Shown here in pieces: positions 16,297-24,310 of a DNA stretch of 64,000 nucleotides (positions within the stretch are counted from its first letter, which is position 1; each line of letters opens with the position of its first letter). The notes beneath the pieces were generated by a model that ran no database searches, was not told the origin of the DNA, and saw only the letters and a list, made by a program, of their open reading frames with translations. The translations under genes and the position numbers were made by a program. Origin of the DNA: Prevotella sp. (GTDB taxonomy: Bacteria; Bacteroidota; Bacteroidia; Bacteroidales; Bacteroidaceae); contig JAEEWT010000010.1 in assembly GCA_016287755.1 (NCBI GenBank), positions 1 to 64,000 of the forward strand. The letters run 5' to 3'.

Positions 16297-17802
16297 TTAC
16301 TTTTTCTCTAACAGTACAACATTCTCTACATGCGGTGTATGCGGGAACATATCAACTGGCTGCACAGCAATTACCCGATAGTCGCAGTCGAGCATCTGAA
16401 GGTCGCGTGCTTGTGTGGCTGGGTTGCAGCTGACATAGACAATACGGTTGGGCGAAGTGCGCAGGATGGTCTGTACCACATCAGGATGCATACCAGCACG
16501 AGGCGGGTCGGTAATGATGATGTCGGGTCTTCCGTGTTCGCTGATGAACTCATCATTAAGCACATCCTTCATGTCACCGGCGAAGAACAAGGTGTTGTCG
16601 ATGGTGTTGATCTGGGAATTCACCTTCGCATCTTCGATGGCCTCAGGCACATATTCAATGCCAATCACCTTGCGGGCCTTGCGGGCCACGAAGTTGGCTA
16701 TGGTGCCCGTGCCGGTGTAGAGATCATAGACAAGCGGAGCCACCCCCTTCCCCTCCAAAGGGAGGGGTGAACCGAATGCGAATTCCCGAACCACCGAATA
16801 AAGATGGTAGGCCTGATCAGTATTTGTCTGGTAGAACGATTTCGGACCCACCTTGAACTTCAAATCTTCCATGGTCTCGAAGATATGGTCATTACCTTTG
16901 AATACAAGGATGTCCTGATCGCCTATCGTATCATTACACTTTTGATTATCGAGATAGAGTAATGAACTGATTTGTGGGAATTTATCAGCAACGAACTGTA
17001 GTAATGCTAAGGCCTTCTTTCCGTCTTCACTTTCCCAACGGTTTCCCTCGTTATCTGCCGCAGAACTATCCAGATGGAACTGAATAATCACCATCCATTC
17101 GCCAGTATTTGAGTTGCGGATGATGACATCGCGAAGTAAGCCCACCTGTTCTCGCAGGTCGAAGAAACTGATGTCGTTCTTCAGGGCAAAATCGAAGATC
17201 TCATTGCGAATCTGATTGTGGAGGTCATCCATCAGCCAGCATTTCTCTATGGGCAGGATCTTGTCGAACGCCCCCGTGATATGGAAACCGATGGCCGGGG
17301 TATTTTTTCTAGGACTATTCTCTCTCCTCACTCCACTCTCCTCACTCCACTCTCTTACTTCTTCCTTCGTCAACCATCGCTTGTTGGCGCAACCATAGTC
17401 CATTTTGTTGCGGTATTCCCACTGCTTGACCGAACCAAGGATAGGGCGGAACTCAGGCAGTTCAATCTTTCCGATACGCGTCAGTTGGTCCTTTACCTGC
17501 TGTTCCTTCATCTTCAGTTGCTCAGAGTAGGGCAGGTTCTGCCATTTGCAGCCGCCGCAGATACCGAAGTGCTTACAGCGCGGTTCTTCGCGTACCTTAC
17601 TATATTGTATAAACCTCACCACTTCACCCTCGGCAAAGCTGTGCTTCTTTCTTCTGATCTGTACGTCAACGATGTCGCCTGGTACGCAAAAGGGTACGAA
17701 TACTACCAAGTCGTCCCAGTGGAACAACGACTTTCCTTCGGCGGCACATGCTTCAATCTCCACCTGTTCCAATATTGGTAATGGTTTCTTTTTCCTGCTC
17801 AT
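16297..17802 (-). CDS. rlmD: 23S rRNA (uracil-C5)-methyltransferase, RlmD family, with two in-frame repeat inserts
   Basis: A protein of 501 aa. It has an N-terminal TRAM-like domain, then Fe-S cysteines C76, C82, C85 (CKHFGICGGC) with a later Cys near 188. The SAM site is in LVYDLYTGTGTIANF (about 357-371) and the DPPRAGMH motif follows. The catalytic Cys is in VYVSCNPATQARD. The protein methylates 23S rRNA uracil at C5. It carries two odd stretches that look like inserted DNA repeats: residues about 151-167, encoded by a tandem 14-mer, and about 344-356, encoded by a G/C-rich hairpin. Both keep frame and avoid the core motifs. Confidence 0.92.
   Translation of the reverse strand: MSRKKKPLPILEQVEIEACAAEGKSLFHWDDLVVFVPFCVPGDIVDVQIRRKKHSFAEGEVVRFIQYSKVREEPRCKHFGICGGCKWQNLPYSEQLKMKEQQVKDQLTRIGKIELPEFRPILGSVKQWEYRNKMDYGCANKRWLTKEEVREWSEESGVRRENSPRKNTPAIGFHITGAFDKILPIEKCWLMDDLHNQIRNEIFDFALKNDISFFDLREQVGLLRDVIIRNSNTGEWMVIIQFHLDSSAADNEGNRWESEDGKKALALLQFVADKFPQISSLLYLDNQKCNDTIGDQDILVFKGNDHIFETMEDLKFKVGPKSFYQTNTDQAYHLYSVVREFAFGSPLPLEGKGVAPLVYDLYTGTGTIANFVARKARKVIGIEYVPEAIEDAKVNSQINTIDNTLFFAGDMKDVLNDEFISEHGRPDIIITDPPRAGMHPDVVQTILRTSPNRIVYVSCNPATQARDLQMLDCDYRVIAVQPVDMFPHTPHVENVVLLEKK
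16741..16772. repeat. C/G-rich palindrome inserted in rlmD
   Basis: CCCCTCC-AAAG-GGAGGGG (16750-16767) forms a perfect 7-bp hairpin inside rlmD. It encodes the proline/glycine-rich stretch SPLPLEGKGVAP just before the SAM motif. Such CCCCTCCAAAGGG elements recur in Bacteroidetes genomes. It looks like an in-frame repeat insertion. Confidence 0.6.
17323..17350. repeat. Tandem 14-mer repeat inserted in rlmD
   Basis: TCTCCTCACTCCAC occurs twice back to back (17323-17336 and 17337-17350) and encodes EWSEESGVRR-like residues 151-160 of RlmD. The 13-mer CTCCTCACTCCAC is also present in both arms of the 33-bp inverted repeat at 30265-30359, so this is one dispersed repeat family. Confidence 0.7.
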
Positions 17803-17827
17803 TGATTATAACTGTTCATTTTCTTTT

Positions 17828-17836
17828 GCAAAGTTA
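17828..17836 (-). promoter_or_regulatory. -7 promoter box of rlmD
   Basis: TAACTTTGC on the minus strand, 26 bp upstream of the rlmD ATG at 17802. Confidence 0.6.
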
Positions 17837-17948
17837 CGAAAAAACGAGAGCAAAACAAAGAACTTGTTCTTTTTTTGCCGAGAAGGAGTAAATTCTGTGA
17901 AGTTAGCTAAATAAAACTAATACATTTGTTGTTTTGAGAATAAACACC

Positions 17949-17957
17949 TAAATTTGC
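17949..17957 (+). promoter_or_regulatory. -7 promoter box of the orphan membrane gene
   Basis: TAAATTTGC on the plus strand, 27 bp before the ATG at 17984. It rules out an in-frame TTG start at 17954. Confidence 0.55.
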
Positions 17958-17983
17958 ATACAAAACATCAATTGTTGAAGAAA

Positions 17984-18841
17984 ATGAGAATGAAATCATT
18001 CCTTAGCTGTTCATATAGAGTGTTAGAGGTTTTGTTAATACTCTCTATCACAACCGCCATTGTTTCCATGGGACTGACAAGTCATGATGACGCAGAAATG
18101 ATAGGGATTCTAAATAATAATATTGTTGGTCTTGTGTGGTTGTGGTTTATAACTCTACCTATTTTTATTATTATCCTGGTTTCTTTTCTTAGGTGCTTAA
18201 TACCTCCCACATCTATCTATAAGAAGATTGTCCTTTCACTCCATATCCTCAATGTCGTTCTGTTTTTCCTGTTTTATATGTTCCTTCCCAAGCCAGAACC
18301 TTGTGATGCTGCTTTGATGGAGAAACATTTCAAGATTCATCATAACGATATGTATGACTTGGTCAAATATGTGCGCAGTTCCTTGGATGATAGTTGTTCG
18401 ATAATTCTTCTATATAGGAATGATGAGGTAAGGAAGTTCTCGATAGGAAACAAGAGAGATGATTGGGATTGTGCAAGCATAGTAAGCAAACAGGAACTTG
18501 AAACGGTTTTACAGAATGCGGGATTGTCGATGCAGGAGCTGGCTGTGATTCAAAAGAAAATGCACAAAGCTGGAATTATAGGTATTGAGATAGACAAGAA
18601 TCCCAACGATGGGTGGATGGATTGCAAAAGCGTTTTGCAGTATAGATGGCATGGAGGCGATATCTATCAGTTTGCTTTGTACGATCGTCATCTGACGAAA
18701 GAAGAAAAGCGTGAAGCTTTGTCAATCAACCAGTTTATTCTATACAATGACAGTGTCGTATTTGAGTCTTTTGGAGGTTTTCCTGGACAAAGAGGTTTTC
18801 CTGATAAAGATGAATACCAGTCACGACATGTGGTAAAGTAA
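17984..18841 (+). CDS. Membrane protein of unknown function
   Basis: A protein of 285 aa (ATG at 17984; ATG 17990 is also possible). Three TM segments fill the first ~115 residues (VLEVLLILSITTAIVSMGL, VGLVWLWFITLPIFIIILVSF, VLSLHILNVVLFFLFYMF). A soluble C-terminal domain of ~165 residues follows (from CDAALMEKHFKIHHNDMYDL). The DNA is clearly more AT-rich than its neighbours, with irregular codon use, which suggests accessory or recently acquired sequence. I recognise no family. It is monocistronic. Confidence 0.6.
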   Translation: MRMKSFLSCSYRVLEVLLILSITTAIVSMGLTSHDDAEMIGILNNNIVGLVWLWFITLPIFIIILVSFLRCLIPPTSIYKKIVLSLHILNVVLFFLFYMFLPKPEPCDAALMEKHFKIHHNDMYDLVKYVRSSLDDSCSIILLYRNDEVRKFSIGNKRDDWDCASIVSKQELETVLQNAGLSMQELAVIQKKMHKAGIIGIEIDKNPNDGWMDCKSVLQYRWHGGDIYQFALYDRHLTKEEKREALSINQFILYNDSVVFESFGGFPGQRGFPDKDEYQSRHVVK

Positions 18842-18865
18842 TTTGAAGGGTATGATATCTGAATG

Positions 18866-18924
18866 TTCCCAGTGTGGGAATGAAATGTTCCCAACGTGGG
18901 AATAATTTGTTCCCAACATGGGAA
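18866..18924. repeat. 22-bp-period palindrome array, TTCCCA family (3 copies)
   Basis: TTCCCA-N3-TGGGAA begins at 18866, 18888 and 18910, exactly 22 bp apart, with centres GTG, ACG and ACA. It lies between the orphan membrane gene and the ppdK promoter. Confidence 0.85.
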
Positions 18925-19027
18925 TAAATTGAAGTCTCACAGCAAGCGACTCCAATGATTGCTACTATACTATCAAAATAATGTTCCAAAAAAAGTTTAA
19001 ATATTTGGAAGAATCAAATTTCTTTTG

Positions 19028-19036
19028 TATATTTGC
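19028..19036 (+). promoter_or_regulatory. -7 promoter box of ppdK
   Basis: TATATTTGC on the plus strand, giving a leader of about 45 nt before the ATG at 19086. Confidence 0.6.
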
Positions 19037-19085
19037 ACAATATAAAAATTGAAACACAGATTTACATTTATAATAACTATAAAGT

Positions 19086-21806
19086 ATGAGCGAAAAAAGA
19101 GTTTATCTCTTCGGTAATGGGAAAGCCGAAGGTAATGCACAAATGCGCGAGGCACTGGGTGGCAAGGGTGCGAACCTTGCTGAAATGAACCTCATTGGGG
19201 TTCCCGTTCCTCCAGGTTTCACAATCACAACCGATTGCTGTAATGAGTACTATCAGGTAGGTCAGGCCAAGATCATGGAGATCTTGAACGATGACGTGAT
19301 GAATGCAGTTAAGCACATCGAGGTACTGATGAACAGTAAGTTCGGCGATAAGGAGAACCCGCTGTTGGTATCTGTTCGTTCTGGTGCCCGTGCTTCCATG
19401 CCGGGTATGATGGACACCATCTTGAACCTGGGTCTGAACGACGAGGTGGCTGAGGGTATGGTGAAGAAGACTAACAATCCTCACTTCGTTTACGACAGCT
19501 ACCGTCGTTTCGTACAGATGTACGGTGACGTGGTGCTCGAGATGAAGCCCGTGAACAAGACCGATATCGATCCGTTCGAGGAAATCATCGAGAATGTGAA
19601 GAAGGAGAGCGGTGTGGTTCTCGACAAGGACCTTTCTGTTGACGACCTGAAGAAACTGGTGAAGCTGTTCAAGGCTGCCATCAAGGAGCGTACAGGTAAG
19701 GAGTTCCCCGATGATCCTATCGAGCAGCTCTGGGGCGCTATCTGCGCTGTGTTCCGTTCTTGGATGAACGAGCGCGCTATCCTCTATCGTAAGATGGAAG
19801 GTATTCCTGATGAGTGGGGTACAGCCGTATCGGTGATGGCTATGGTATTCGGTAACATGGGTGATACCTCTGCTACTGGTGTATGCTTCAGCCGTGACGC
19901 CGCTAATGGTGAGAACCTGTTCAACGGTGAGTATCTGGTAAATGCTCAGGGTGAGGACGTGGTTGCTGGTATCCGTACCCCGCAACAGATCACAAAGATT
20001 GGTTCTCAGCGCTGGGCTGAGCGTGCCGGAATCTCTGAGGAGGAGCGTGTAGCCAAGTATCCTTCTATGGAAGAGGCTATGCCTGAGATTTACAATGAAC
20101 TGAACGGAATCCAGGATAAGCTGGAGCACCACTATCACGACATGCAGGATATGGAGTTCACCGTTCAGGAAGGTAAGCTTTGGTTCCTCCAGACCCGTAA
20201 CGGTAAGCGTACTGGTGCTGCTATGGTGAAGATTGCCATCGACTTGCTCCACGAGGGCATGATTGATGAGAAGACAGCCATCAACCGCTGCGAGCCTCAG
20301 AAGCTCGACGAGCTGTTGCACCCTGTCTTCGACAAGAAGGCGCTCTCTGCTGCAAAGGTGATTGCTCAAGGTCTTCCCGCTTCTCCCGGTGCAGCCTGCG
20401 GACAGATCGTGTTCCATGCTGACGATGCCAAGGAATGGCACGAGAATGGTCATAAGGTAGTACTCGTACGTATTGAGACCTCTCCTGAGGATCTCGCAGG
20501 TATGGCTGCTGCTGAGGGTATCCTCACCGCTCGCGGTGGTATGACTTCTCACGCTGCTGTGGTTGCACGTGGTATGGGTAAGTGCTGCGTATCTGGTGTA
20601 GGTGCACTGAATGTAAGCTACAAGGACAAGACCGTAGAGATCGACGGTATCGTTTACAAGGAGGGTGATTACATCTCTCTGAACGGTACAACCGGTCAGG
20701 TTTATGCTGGCGAGGTTCCCACAAAGGCTGCTGAGCTGAGTGGTGACTTCAAGGAACTGATGGACCTCTGTGACAAGTACACGAAGCTGCAGGTTCGTAC
20801 AAACGCTGATACACCGCATGATGCACAGGTGGCTCGCGCCTTCGGTGCTAAGGGTATCGGTTTGACACGTACCGAGCACATGTTCTTCGAGGATCAGAAG
20901 ATCGTTGCTATGCGTGAGATGATTCTTGCTGATAGCGTTGCCGGACGTGAGAAGGCATTGGCTAAGCTGCTGCCTTATCAGAAGGCCGACTTCAAGGGTA
21001 TCCTCGAGGCTATGGACGGTCTGCCCGTGAACATCCGTCTGCTCGATCCTCCTCTCCACGAGTTCGTACCACACGATCAGGCTGGTCAGGAGATCATGGC
21101 TAAGGAGATGGGCGTAAGTCTGGATGAGATTAAGCGTCGTGTTGACTCACTGGCTGAGAACAACCCCATGCTGGGTCACCGTGGTTGTCGTCTGGGTATC
21201 ACATTCCCGGAGATTACCGCTATGCAGACCAAGGCTATCCTCTCTGCAGCTTGCGAATTGAAGCAAGAGGGTAAGAACCCAATGCCGGAAATCATGGTTC
21301 CGCTGATTGGTACTGTACACGAGTTGAAGCAGCAGAAGGAGATTATCCAGTATGCCGCTAAGGAAGTATTCATGGAGTATGGCGTCGAGGTTGAGTTCGA
21401 GATCGGTACCATGATCGAGATCCCGCGTGCTGCTCTGACAGCTGATTTGATTGCTTCAGAGGCTCAGTACTTCTCATTCGGTACAAATGACCTTACTCAG
21501 ATGACCTTCGGTTACAGCCGTGACGACATCGCTTCCTTCTTGCCTGTTTACCTCGACAAGAAGATCCTGAAGGTGGATCCGTTCCAGGTACTCGACCAGA
21601 AGGGTGTTGGTAAGCTGATCAAGTATGCCGTGAAGCAGGGTCGCGAGGTTCGTCCTGATCTCCGTTGCGGTATCTGCGGTGAGCATGGTGGTGAGCCAAG
21701 TTCAGTGAAGTTCTGTGCCAAGATCGGTATGAACTACGCTTCTTGCTCTCCGTTCCGTGTACCTATCGCACGTCTTGCCGCCGCCCAGGCTGCTGTGGAG
21801 GAGTAG
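19086..21806 (+). CDS. ppdK: Pyruvate, phosphate dikinase
   Basis: A protein of 906 aa, the normal bacterial length. It interconverts pyruvate + ATP + Pi with PEP + AMP + PPi. The N-terminal nucleotide-binding domain has GKGANLAEM and VSVRSGARASMPGMMDT. The phosphohistidine domain has GGMTSHAAVVARGMGKCCVSG (catalytic His near residue 483). The PEP/pyruvate barrel has GLTRTEHMFF, FGTNDLTQMTFGYSRDD and the catalytic Cys in LRCGICGEHGG. It is monocistronic with promoter and terminator. It makes PPi when run toward PEP, which the membrane pyrophosphatase could use. Confidence 0.98.
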   Translation: MSEKRVYLFGNGKAEGNAQMREALGGKGANLAEMNLIGVPVPPGFTITTDCCNEYYQVGQAKIMEILNDDVMNAVKHIEVLMNSKFGDKENPLLVSVRSGARASMPGMMDTILNLGLNDEVAEGMVKKTNNPHFVYDSYRRFVQMYGDVVLEMKPVNKTDIDPFEEIIENVKKESGVVLDKDLSVDDLKKLVKLFKAAIKERTGKEFPDDPIEQLWGAICAVFRSWMNERAILYRKMEGIPDEWGTAVSVMAMVFGNMGDTSATGVCFSRDAANGENLFNGEYLVNAQGEDVVAGIRTPQQITKIGSQRWAERAGISEEERVAKYPSMEEAMPEIYNELNGIQDKLEHHYHDMQDMEFTVQEGKLWFLQTRNGKRTGAAMVKIAIDLLHEGMIDEKTAINRCEPQKLDELLHPVFDKKALSAAKVIAQGLPASPGAACGQIVFHADDAKEWHENGHKVVLVRIETSPEDLAGMAAAEGILTARGGMTSHAAVVARGMGKCCVSGVGALNVSYKDKTVEIDGIVYKEGDYISLNGTTGQVYAGEVPTKAAELSGDFKELMDLCDKYTKLQVRTNADTPHDAQVARAFGAKGIGLTRTEHMFFEDQKIVAMREMILADSVAGREKALAKLLPYQKADFKGILEAMDGLPVNIRLLDPPLHEFVPHDQAGQEIMAKEMGVSLDEIKRRVDSLAENNPMLGHRGCRLGITFPEITAMQTKAILSAACELKQEGKNPMPEIMVPLIGTVHELKQQKEIIQYAAKEVFMEYGVEVEFEIGTMIEIPRAALTADLIASEAQYFSFGTNDLTQMTFGYSRDDIASFLPVYLDKKILKVDPFQVLDQKGVGKLIKYAVKQGREVRPDLRCGICGEHGGEPSSVKFCAKIGMNYASCSPFRVPIARLAAAQAAVEE

Positions 21807-21829
21807 TCAGATTAACCTGACAAAGAGTT

Positions 21830-21862
21830 GAGGGTGTGTCGATTGACACACCCTCTTATTTT
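21830..21862 (+). terminator. Terminator of ppdK
   Basis: An 11-bp stem (GAGGGTGTGTC with GACACACCCTC) and GATT loop, followed by TTATTTTAT. It starts 24 bp after the ppdK stop. Confidence 0.85.
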
Positions 21863-21874
21863 ATGAAAAAGAAT

Positions 21875-21955
21875 ACCTGCGGTTTTGCCTTCCAATACCT
21901 ATGGTTTTAGGCGCTAAAACCTATGCTTTTGCATCGTAAAACCATAGGTTTTGGA
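21875..21955. repeat. 22-bp-period palindrome array, ACCTATGG family (4 copies)
   Basis: Units beginning ACCTGCGG (21875), ACCTATGG (21897), ACCTATGC (21919) and ACCATAGG (21941) are exactly 22 bp apart. The best form is AAAACC-N3-GGTTTT; copies 1 and 3 are degenerate. It lies between the convergent 3' ends of ppdK and the FHA gene, just past the ppdK terminator. Period and layout equal those of the TTCCCA arrays but the sequence differs. Confidence 0.75.
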
Positions 21956-21972
21956 AAAGGGCTTAAAAATGC

Positions 21973-22506
21973 CTATTCTTCCTCATTATTCGCCCCTCTT
22001 AGAATGATGCTCGTAGCTCCAATAGTGAACAAAGTACCGTCTTCTATTCTTCGACGTTCATTGGGCTTTAACTCCACATTGTCAACGAACGTGCCGGTAT
22101 TACTGTTGTTGTCAGAAAGTGTATAACAGATATTACCATGCTTATCGCGTTTAACGTTGATGGTGCAATGGTTGAGATCCACGCTGGGATCAACAGTCTC
22201 GAAAGGAGTATTGATAGAATTGCCTTTCTGATAGCGCCCGATTACGTTATTACCTAATTGCAACGGGATGACCTGTTTGTAATGAAACACATTTTCGATG
22301 ACGATGATGGAACCGAAACCTTTCTCGTTGGCATTCTCATCCGGGTTCTCGTCCTTCTGTCGGTCGCTGAGCTTGGACACACCAATACGAATACCAAACT
22401 GCTTACTGCAATCAGGACACTGAAAGATCAGTCGTTGACCTTCCTGGTACTGGGTTTCATCAAAAGTAATGTAATGGTCGCATTTAGGACATCTTACTCG
22501 CTTCAT
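21973..22506 (-). CDS. Zinc-ribbon plus FHA-domain protein
   Basis: A protein of 177 aa. The N-terminus is an MJ0042-like zinc ribbon (CPKC at 6-9 and CPDC near 31-34). The C-terminal ~100 residues are an FHA domain: VIGRYQKGN, NHCTI, NSNTGTFVDN and the terminal ATSIILRG strand. FHA domains bind phosphothreonine, so a role in Ser/Thr-kinase signalling or protein assembly is likely, but no kinase is nearby. It is cytoplasmic, as no signal or TM is seen. It follows the HU/SPOR gene by 32 bp on the same strand and probably shares its transcript. Confidence 0.8.
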   Translation of the reverse strand: MKRVRCPKCDHYITFDETQYQEGQRLIFQCPDCSKQFGIRIGVSKLSDRQKDENPDENANEKGFGSIIVIENVFHYKQVIPLQLGNNVIGRYQKGNSINTPFETVDPSVDLNHCTINVKRDKHGNICYTLSDNNSNTGTFVDNVELKPNERRRIEDGTLFTIGATSIILRGANNEEE

Positions 22507-22538
22507 GTTTCAAATACGTTTTGGTGTGTGCGTACGGC

Positions 22539-23636
22539 TTATTTCTTCACCTCATAAACCCATGCCTCACGGAATTCCTCGTTGTGGCGCAACTGTCCTA
22601 AGTTGGTATAGGCTTCTTTCTCTGTGGCGTATTTACCATAGATTACACGGTTTCCGCTTTTCTGAACGAGAACCTCTGCAAGACTGAATCCTTCGCTGGT
22701 GAGCTTTTCCACGAAAGCCCTTGCATTCTTCATGCTTACCTTACTGGCCAGAACAATCGACCAGTAGCGCTGGGGTGCTGCAGGTGCTTGTACCTCATCG
22801 CTTACCTGTTCCTTAACAACCAACTGCTCAGGCTTAACGGCCGGAGCCTCTGCTTTTATTTCTGCCTTGGCAGTCTGCTCTGGCTGAAGCTTAACATCAG
22901 TTGTGGTAGTTGTCTTCTCCTTCGGCATGATCCGATAGAGCCAGGTCTTCTCAAAGTCAGAGAACTTGAACCCTGCTTGTGCATCTCTTCCAAATGGTGT
23001 GGTGATGAGGAAGAGAGCAAGGACAGCGGCTGCAATGGCAGCAGCATTACGGAGCGTGCTGACACGAATGGTGATGGTGCGCGGCTGCTTCTCTTCCGCT
23101 TCATCCTCTTTCAAGGCAACAGCAACTGCTGCGTTGTCCTCATCAGCAGTCTTGCTCTTTTCTTCCGTCTCCATATTAATAATGGTGGCAGAATCAGCAG
23201 CAGAATCCTCAGAGGTGTTCACGCAAGTCATGTCGAAAGAACTCAGACCGTAGAGTGAAGGGGTAAGAATACCCGCTTCGCAGGGCATGAACTCATAATG
23301 GCCGTCCTCGTTCAGCGAGAGCGTACCGATATCATTCAGCTCGTAGCAGCCTTCATTCTCCAGCGTCTGCTTCAGTTCGTTCACTTCTCCTTCAATCCTG
23401 TTCATGGCATCAGGATAGCTGATGTCGTATGCCTCAATATACGATTGGGCAAGAAGGGAATCATTCAGGTGGAGTTTCGGATTGAACCCTATGGTACGCA
23501 ATGGCGGCAGGAACAGTTGGTCGTTCCCGTCGTAGTGAGCCTCCCTATGATGCGCAACGAATCCTCCCAGATTCGGGACGATTACGCAGTCATTGTTCAA
23601 AAGAAGAATCTCTATATGTCTTTCGAGTTCAATCAT
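22539..23636 (-). CDS. HU/CCDC81-like and SPOR-domain membrane protein
   Basis: A protein of 365 aa. The first ~55 residues (IEILLLNNDCVIVPNLGGFV) are the CCDC81-like HU domain found in Bacteroidetes, and a second such repeat follows (about 60-130). After a charged linker there is one TM segment (about 196-213), a Lys/Glu/Pro-rich periplasmic stretch and a C-terminal SPOR domain (YWSIVLASKV...RNRVIYGKYAT-like, about 290-363), which binds denuded peptidoglycan at division sites. This suggests a link between a cytoplasmic DNA- or protein-binding head and the septal wall. The promoter box is only 3 nt upstream of the ATG, so the message may be leaderless. Confidence 0.85.
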   Translation of the reverse strand: MIELERHIEILLLNNDCVIVPNLGGFVAHHREAHYDGNDQLFLPPLRTIGFNPKLHLNDSLLAQSYIEAYDISYPDAMNRIEGEVNELKQTLENEGCYELNDIGTLSLNEDGHYEFMPCEAGILTPSLYGLSSFDMTCVNTSEDSAADSATIINMETEEKSKTADEDNAAVAVALKEDEAEEKQPRTITIRVSTLRNAAAIAAAVLALFLITTPFGRDAQAGFKFSDFEKTWLYRIMPKEKTTTTTDVKLQPEQTAKAEIKAEAPAVKPEQLVVKEQVSDEVQAPAAPQRYWSIVLASKVSMKNARAFVEKLTSEGFSLAEVLVQKSGNRVIYGKYATEKEAYTNLGQLRHNEEFREAWVYEVKK

Positions 23637-23639
23637 GCT

Positions 23640-23648
23640 GCAAATTTA
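23640..23648 (-). promoter_or_regulatory. -7 promoter box directly before the HU/SPOR gene
   Basis: TAAATTTGC on the minus strand ends 3 nt before the ATG at 23636, so transcription would start at or next to the start codon. Confidence 0.55.
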
Positions 23649-23732
23649 CTCGTTTTCTTCTGAATTACCAAAGAAATGGATGTTAAAAACAAAAAAAACA
23701 ACTATTATCTTCCATAATCAAAATTTTATGAT

Positions 23733-23741
23733 TACTTTTGC
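23733..23741 (+). promoter_or_regulatory. -7 promoter box of rfbC
   Basis: TACTTTTGC on the plus strand ends 4 nt before the ATG at 23746. It fixes the start and suggests a leaderless or very short leader. A longer in-frame reading upstream is excluded. Confidence 0.6.
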
Positions 23742-23745
23742 ACGT

Positions 23746-24294
23746 ATGGAATACAAAGCTACAGAAATCGAGGGTGTCTATATCATCGAGCCGCGGGTAT
23801 TCAATGATGCCCGTGGGTATTTCTTTGAGGCATTCAAGCAGTCGGAGTTTGAGGAGCACATCGGTAAGGTAAACTTTATTCAGGACAATGAATCGAAGTC
23901 GGGCTATGGTGTTCTCAGAGGCTTACATTACCAGAAGGGCGACCTGTCGCAAGCGAAGTTAGTACGAGTAATCAAGGGTCGTGTATTGGATGTAGCCGTG
24001 GATATCCGCAAAAGCTCGCCAACTTTCGGTAAGCATGTCATGGTAGAACTTAGTGACGAGAACAAACGACAGTTCTTCATCCCGCGTGGTTTCGCCCATG
24101 GTTTCCTGGTACTGAGCGATGAAGCTATCTTTACCTACAAGGTGGATAATGTGTATGCACCCCAAGCTGAGGCAGCGATACGATTTGATGATCCCGACTT
24201 AGGTATTGTCTGGCCGATTAACCAACAAGATGTACTCACCAGTGAGAAGGATTTAAAAGCCAATGCATTCCGCGATGCGGAGTATTTTGAATAA
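23746..24294 (+). CDS. rfbC: dTDP-4-dehydrorhamnose 3,5-epimerase
   Basis: A protein of 182 aa from ATG 23746, the standard RmlC length. It epimerises dTDP-4-keto-6-deoxyglucose at C3 and C5 in dTDP-rhamnose synthesis. Motifs: EPRVFNDARGYFFEAF, the catalytic His in VLRGLHYQKG, VVDV-like VAVDIRKSSPTFG, and FIPRGFAHGF with the second active-site region. The other rml genes are not in the window, so this is a detached copy. The lipoprotein gene starts 17 bp downstream and may be co-transcribed. Confidence 0.96.
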   Translation: MEYKATEIEGVYIIEPRVFNDARGYFFEAFKQSEFEEHIGKVNFIQDNESKSGYGVLRGLHYQKGDLSQAKLVRVIKGRVLDVAVDIRKSSPTFGKHVMVELSDENKRQFFIPRGFAHGFLVLSDEAIFTYKVDNVYAPQAEAAIRFDDPDLGIVWPINQQDVLTSEKDLKANAFRDAEYFE

Positions 24295-24310
24295 ACATAT
24301 TAGCATTTTT

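Noticed and set aside
19077..21074. Long open frame (665 codons) antisense to ppdK
   Set aside because: It mirrors the strongly biased codon use of ppdK on the other strand. It has no promoter, no plausible domains and a Thr/His/Leu-rich composition typical of an antisense shadow.
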